This document shows positions 5,804 through 5,949 of a stretch of 5,949 nt of DNA, one piece after another; the stretch's first letter is position 1; each line of letters opens with the position of its first letter. Both the position numbers and the translations under genes were made by a program. The stretch is from Syntrophobacterales bacterium (GTDB lineage Bacteria; Desulfobacterota; Desulfobaccia; Desulfobaccales; 0-14-0-80-60-11), in the NCBI GenBank assembly GCA_020052215.1, contig JAGVPN010000295.1:1-5949 (forward strand). The letters are read 5' to 3'. Under the pieces are notes generated by a model, which was given only the letters and a program-made list of their open reading frames with translations, did not search any database and had not been told where the DNA came from.

Positions 5804-5949
5804 GCCCCAAGTGGATTTTATACCAAAGAGCAATCAAAAGAATATTATTTGAGCCTCTTGGTGCGCCAGGCTAAGTTCTGGCGGTATTAGATAGATGCAA
5901 GGTTCTATCCATGGTAATTGCCTGTTCACCATGAAGTTACGGCTCGGCA

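Larger units (their letters stand above)
5741..5949. other. AT-rich non-coding stretch at the right edge
   Basis: No convincing gene is seen. Short open frames here lack ribosome binding sites and recognisable protein sequence. The base composition is clearly richer in A and T than the genes to the left. It holds candidate promoters and a small dyad GATAGA-N8-TCTATC (5890-5909). It may be the upstream region of a gene beyond the right edge. Confidence 0.4.

Noticed and set aside
5618..5890. A 90-residue plus-strand frame at the right side
   Set aside because: It starts inside the 178-residue gene on the other strand, has no ribosome binding site, and its sequence resembles no known protein.

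Overview
The window is GC-rich in its coding parts and looks like a Gram-negative bacterial chromosome segment. The three supported genes all encode exported proteins, and all lie on the minus strand. The combination of a bacterial alpha-2-macroglobulin, a LIV-type solute-binding protein and the codon use would fit a Desulfobacterota (deltaproteobacterial) genome, but this assignment is inference and is weak.

Layout from right to left, which is the direction of transcription. Positions 5644-5949 hold no gene. This stretch contains candidate promoters on both strands and a possible folded leader, and its right part is AT-rich. Positions 5107-5643 encode a 178-residue secreted, helix-rich protein of unknown function. 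Positions 4926-5106 are a gap with a consensus -35 box and a perfect 13-bp dyad. Positions 3753-4925 encode a periplasmic branched-chain-amino-acid-type ABC transporter substrate-binding protein. It is followed by a terminator built on a perfect 26-nt palindrome (3691-3721), and no permease or ATPase genes lie beside it. Positions 3380-3752 are a gap holding that terminator, an extended -10 promoter and a leader of about 160 nt with a strong hairpin. Positions 1-3379 encode the N-terminal 1126 residues of a large bacterial alpha-2-macroglobulin. It runs off the left edge before the thioester domain.

The genes appear to be separate transcription units rather than an operon: each has its own gap, ribosome binding site and candidate promoter, and a terminator separates the two largest. 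Their shared theme is the cell envelope: protease trapping (A2M), solute capture (SBP) and an unknown periplasmic helical protein. No CRISPR array, tRNA, rRNA, transposase or recognisable defence cassette was found. The points most worth a second look are the folded leader of the A2M gene, a GC-rich in-frame insert with alternating inverted repeats inside the A2M gene, the unaccompanied SBP with its dyad, and the uncharacterised 178-residue protein.
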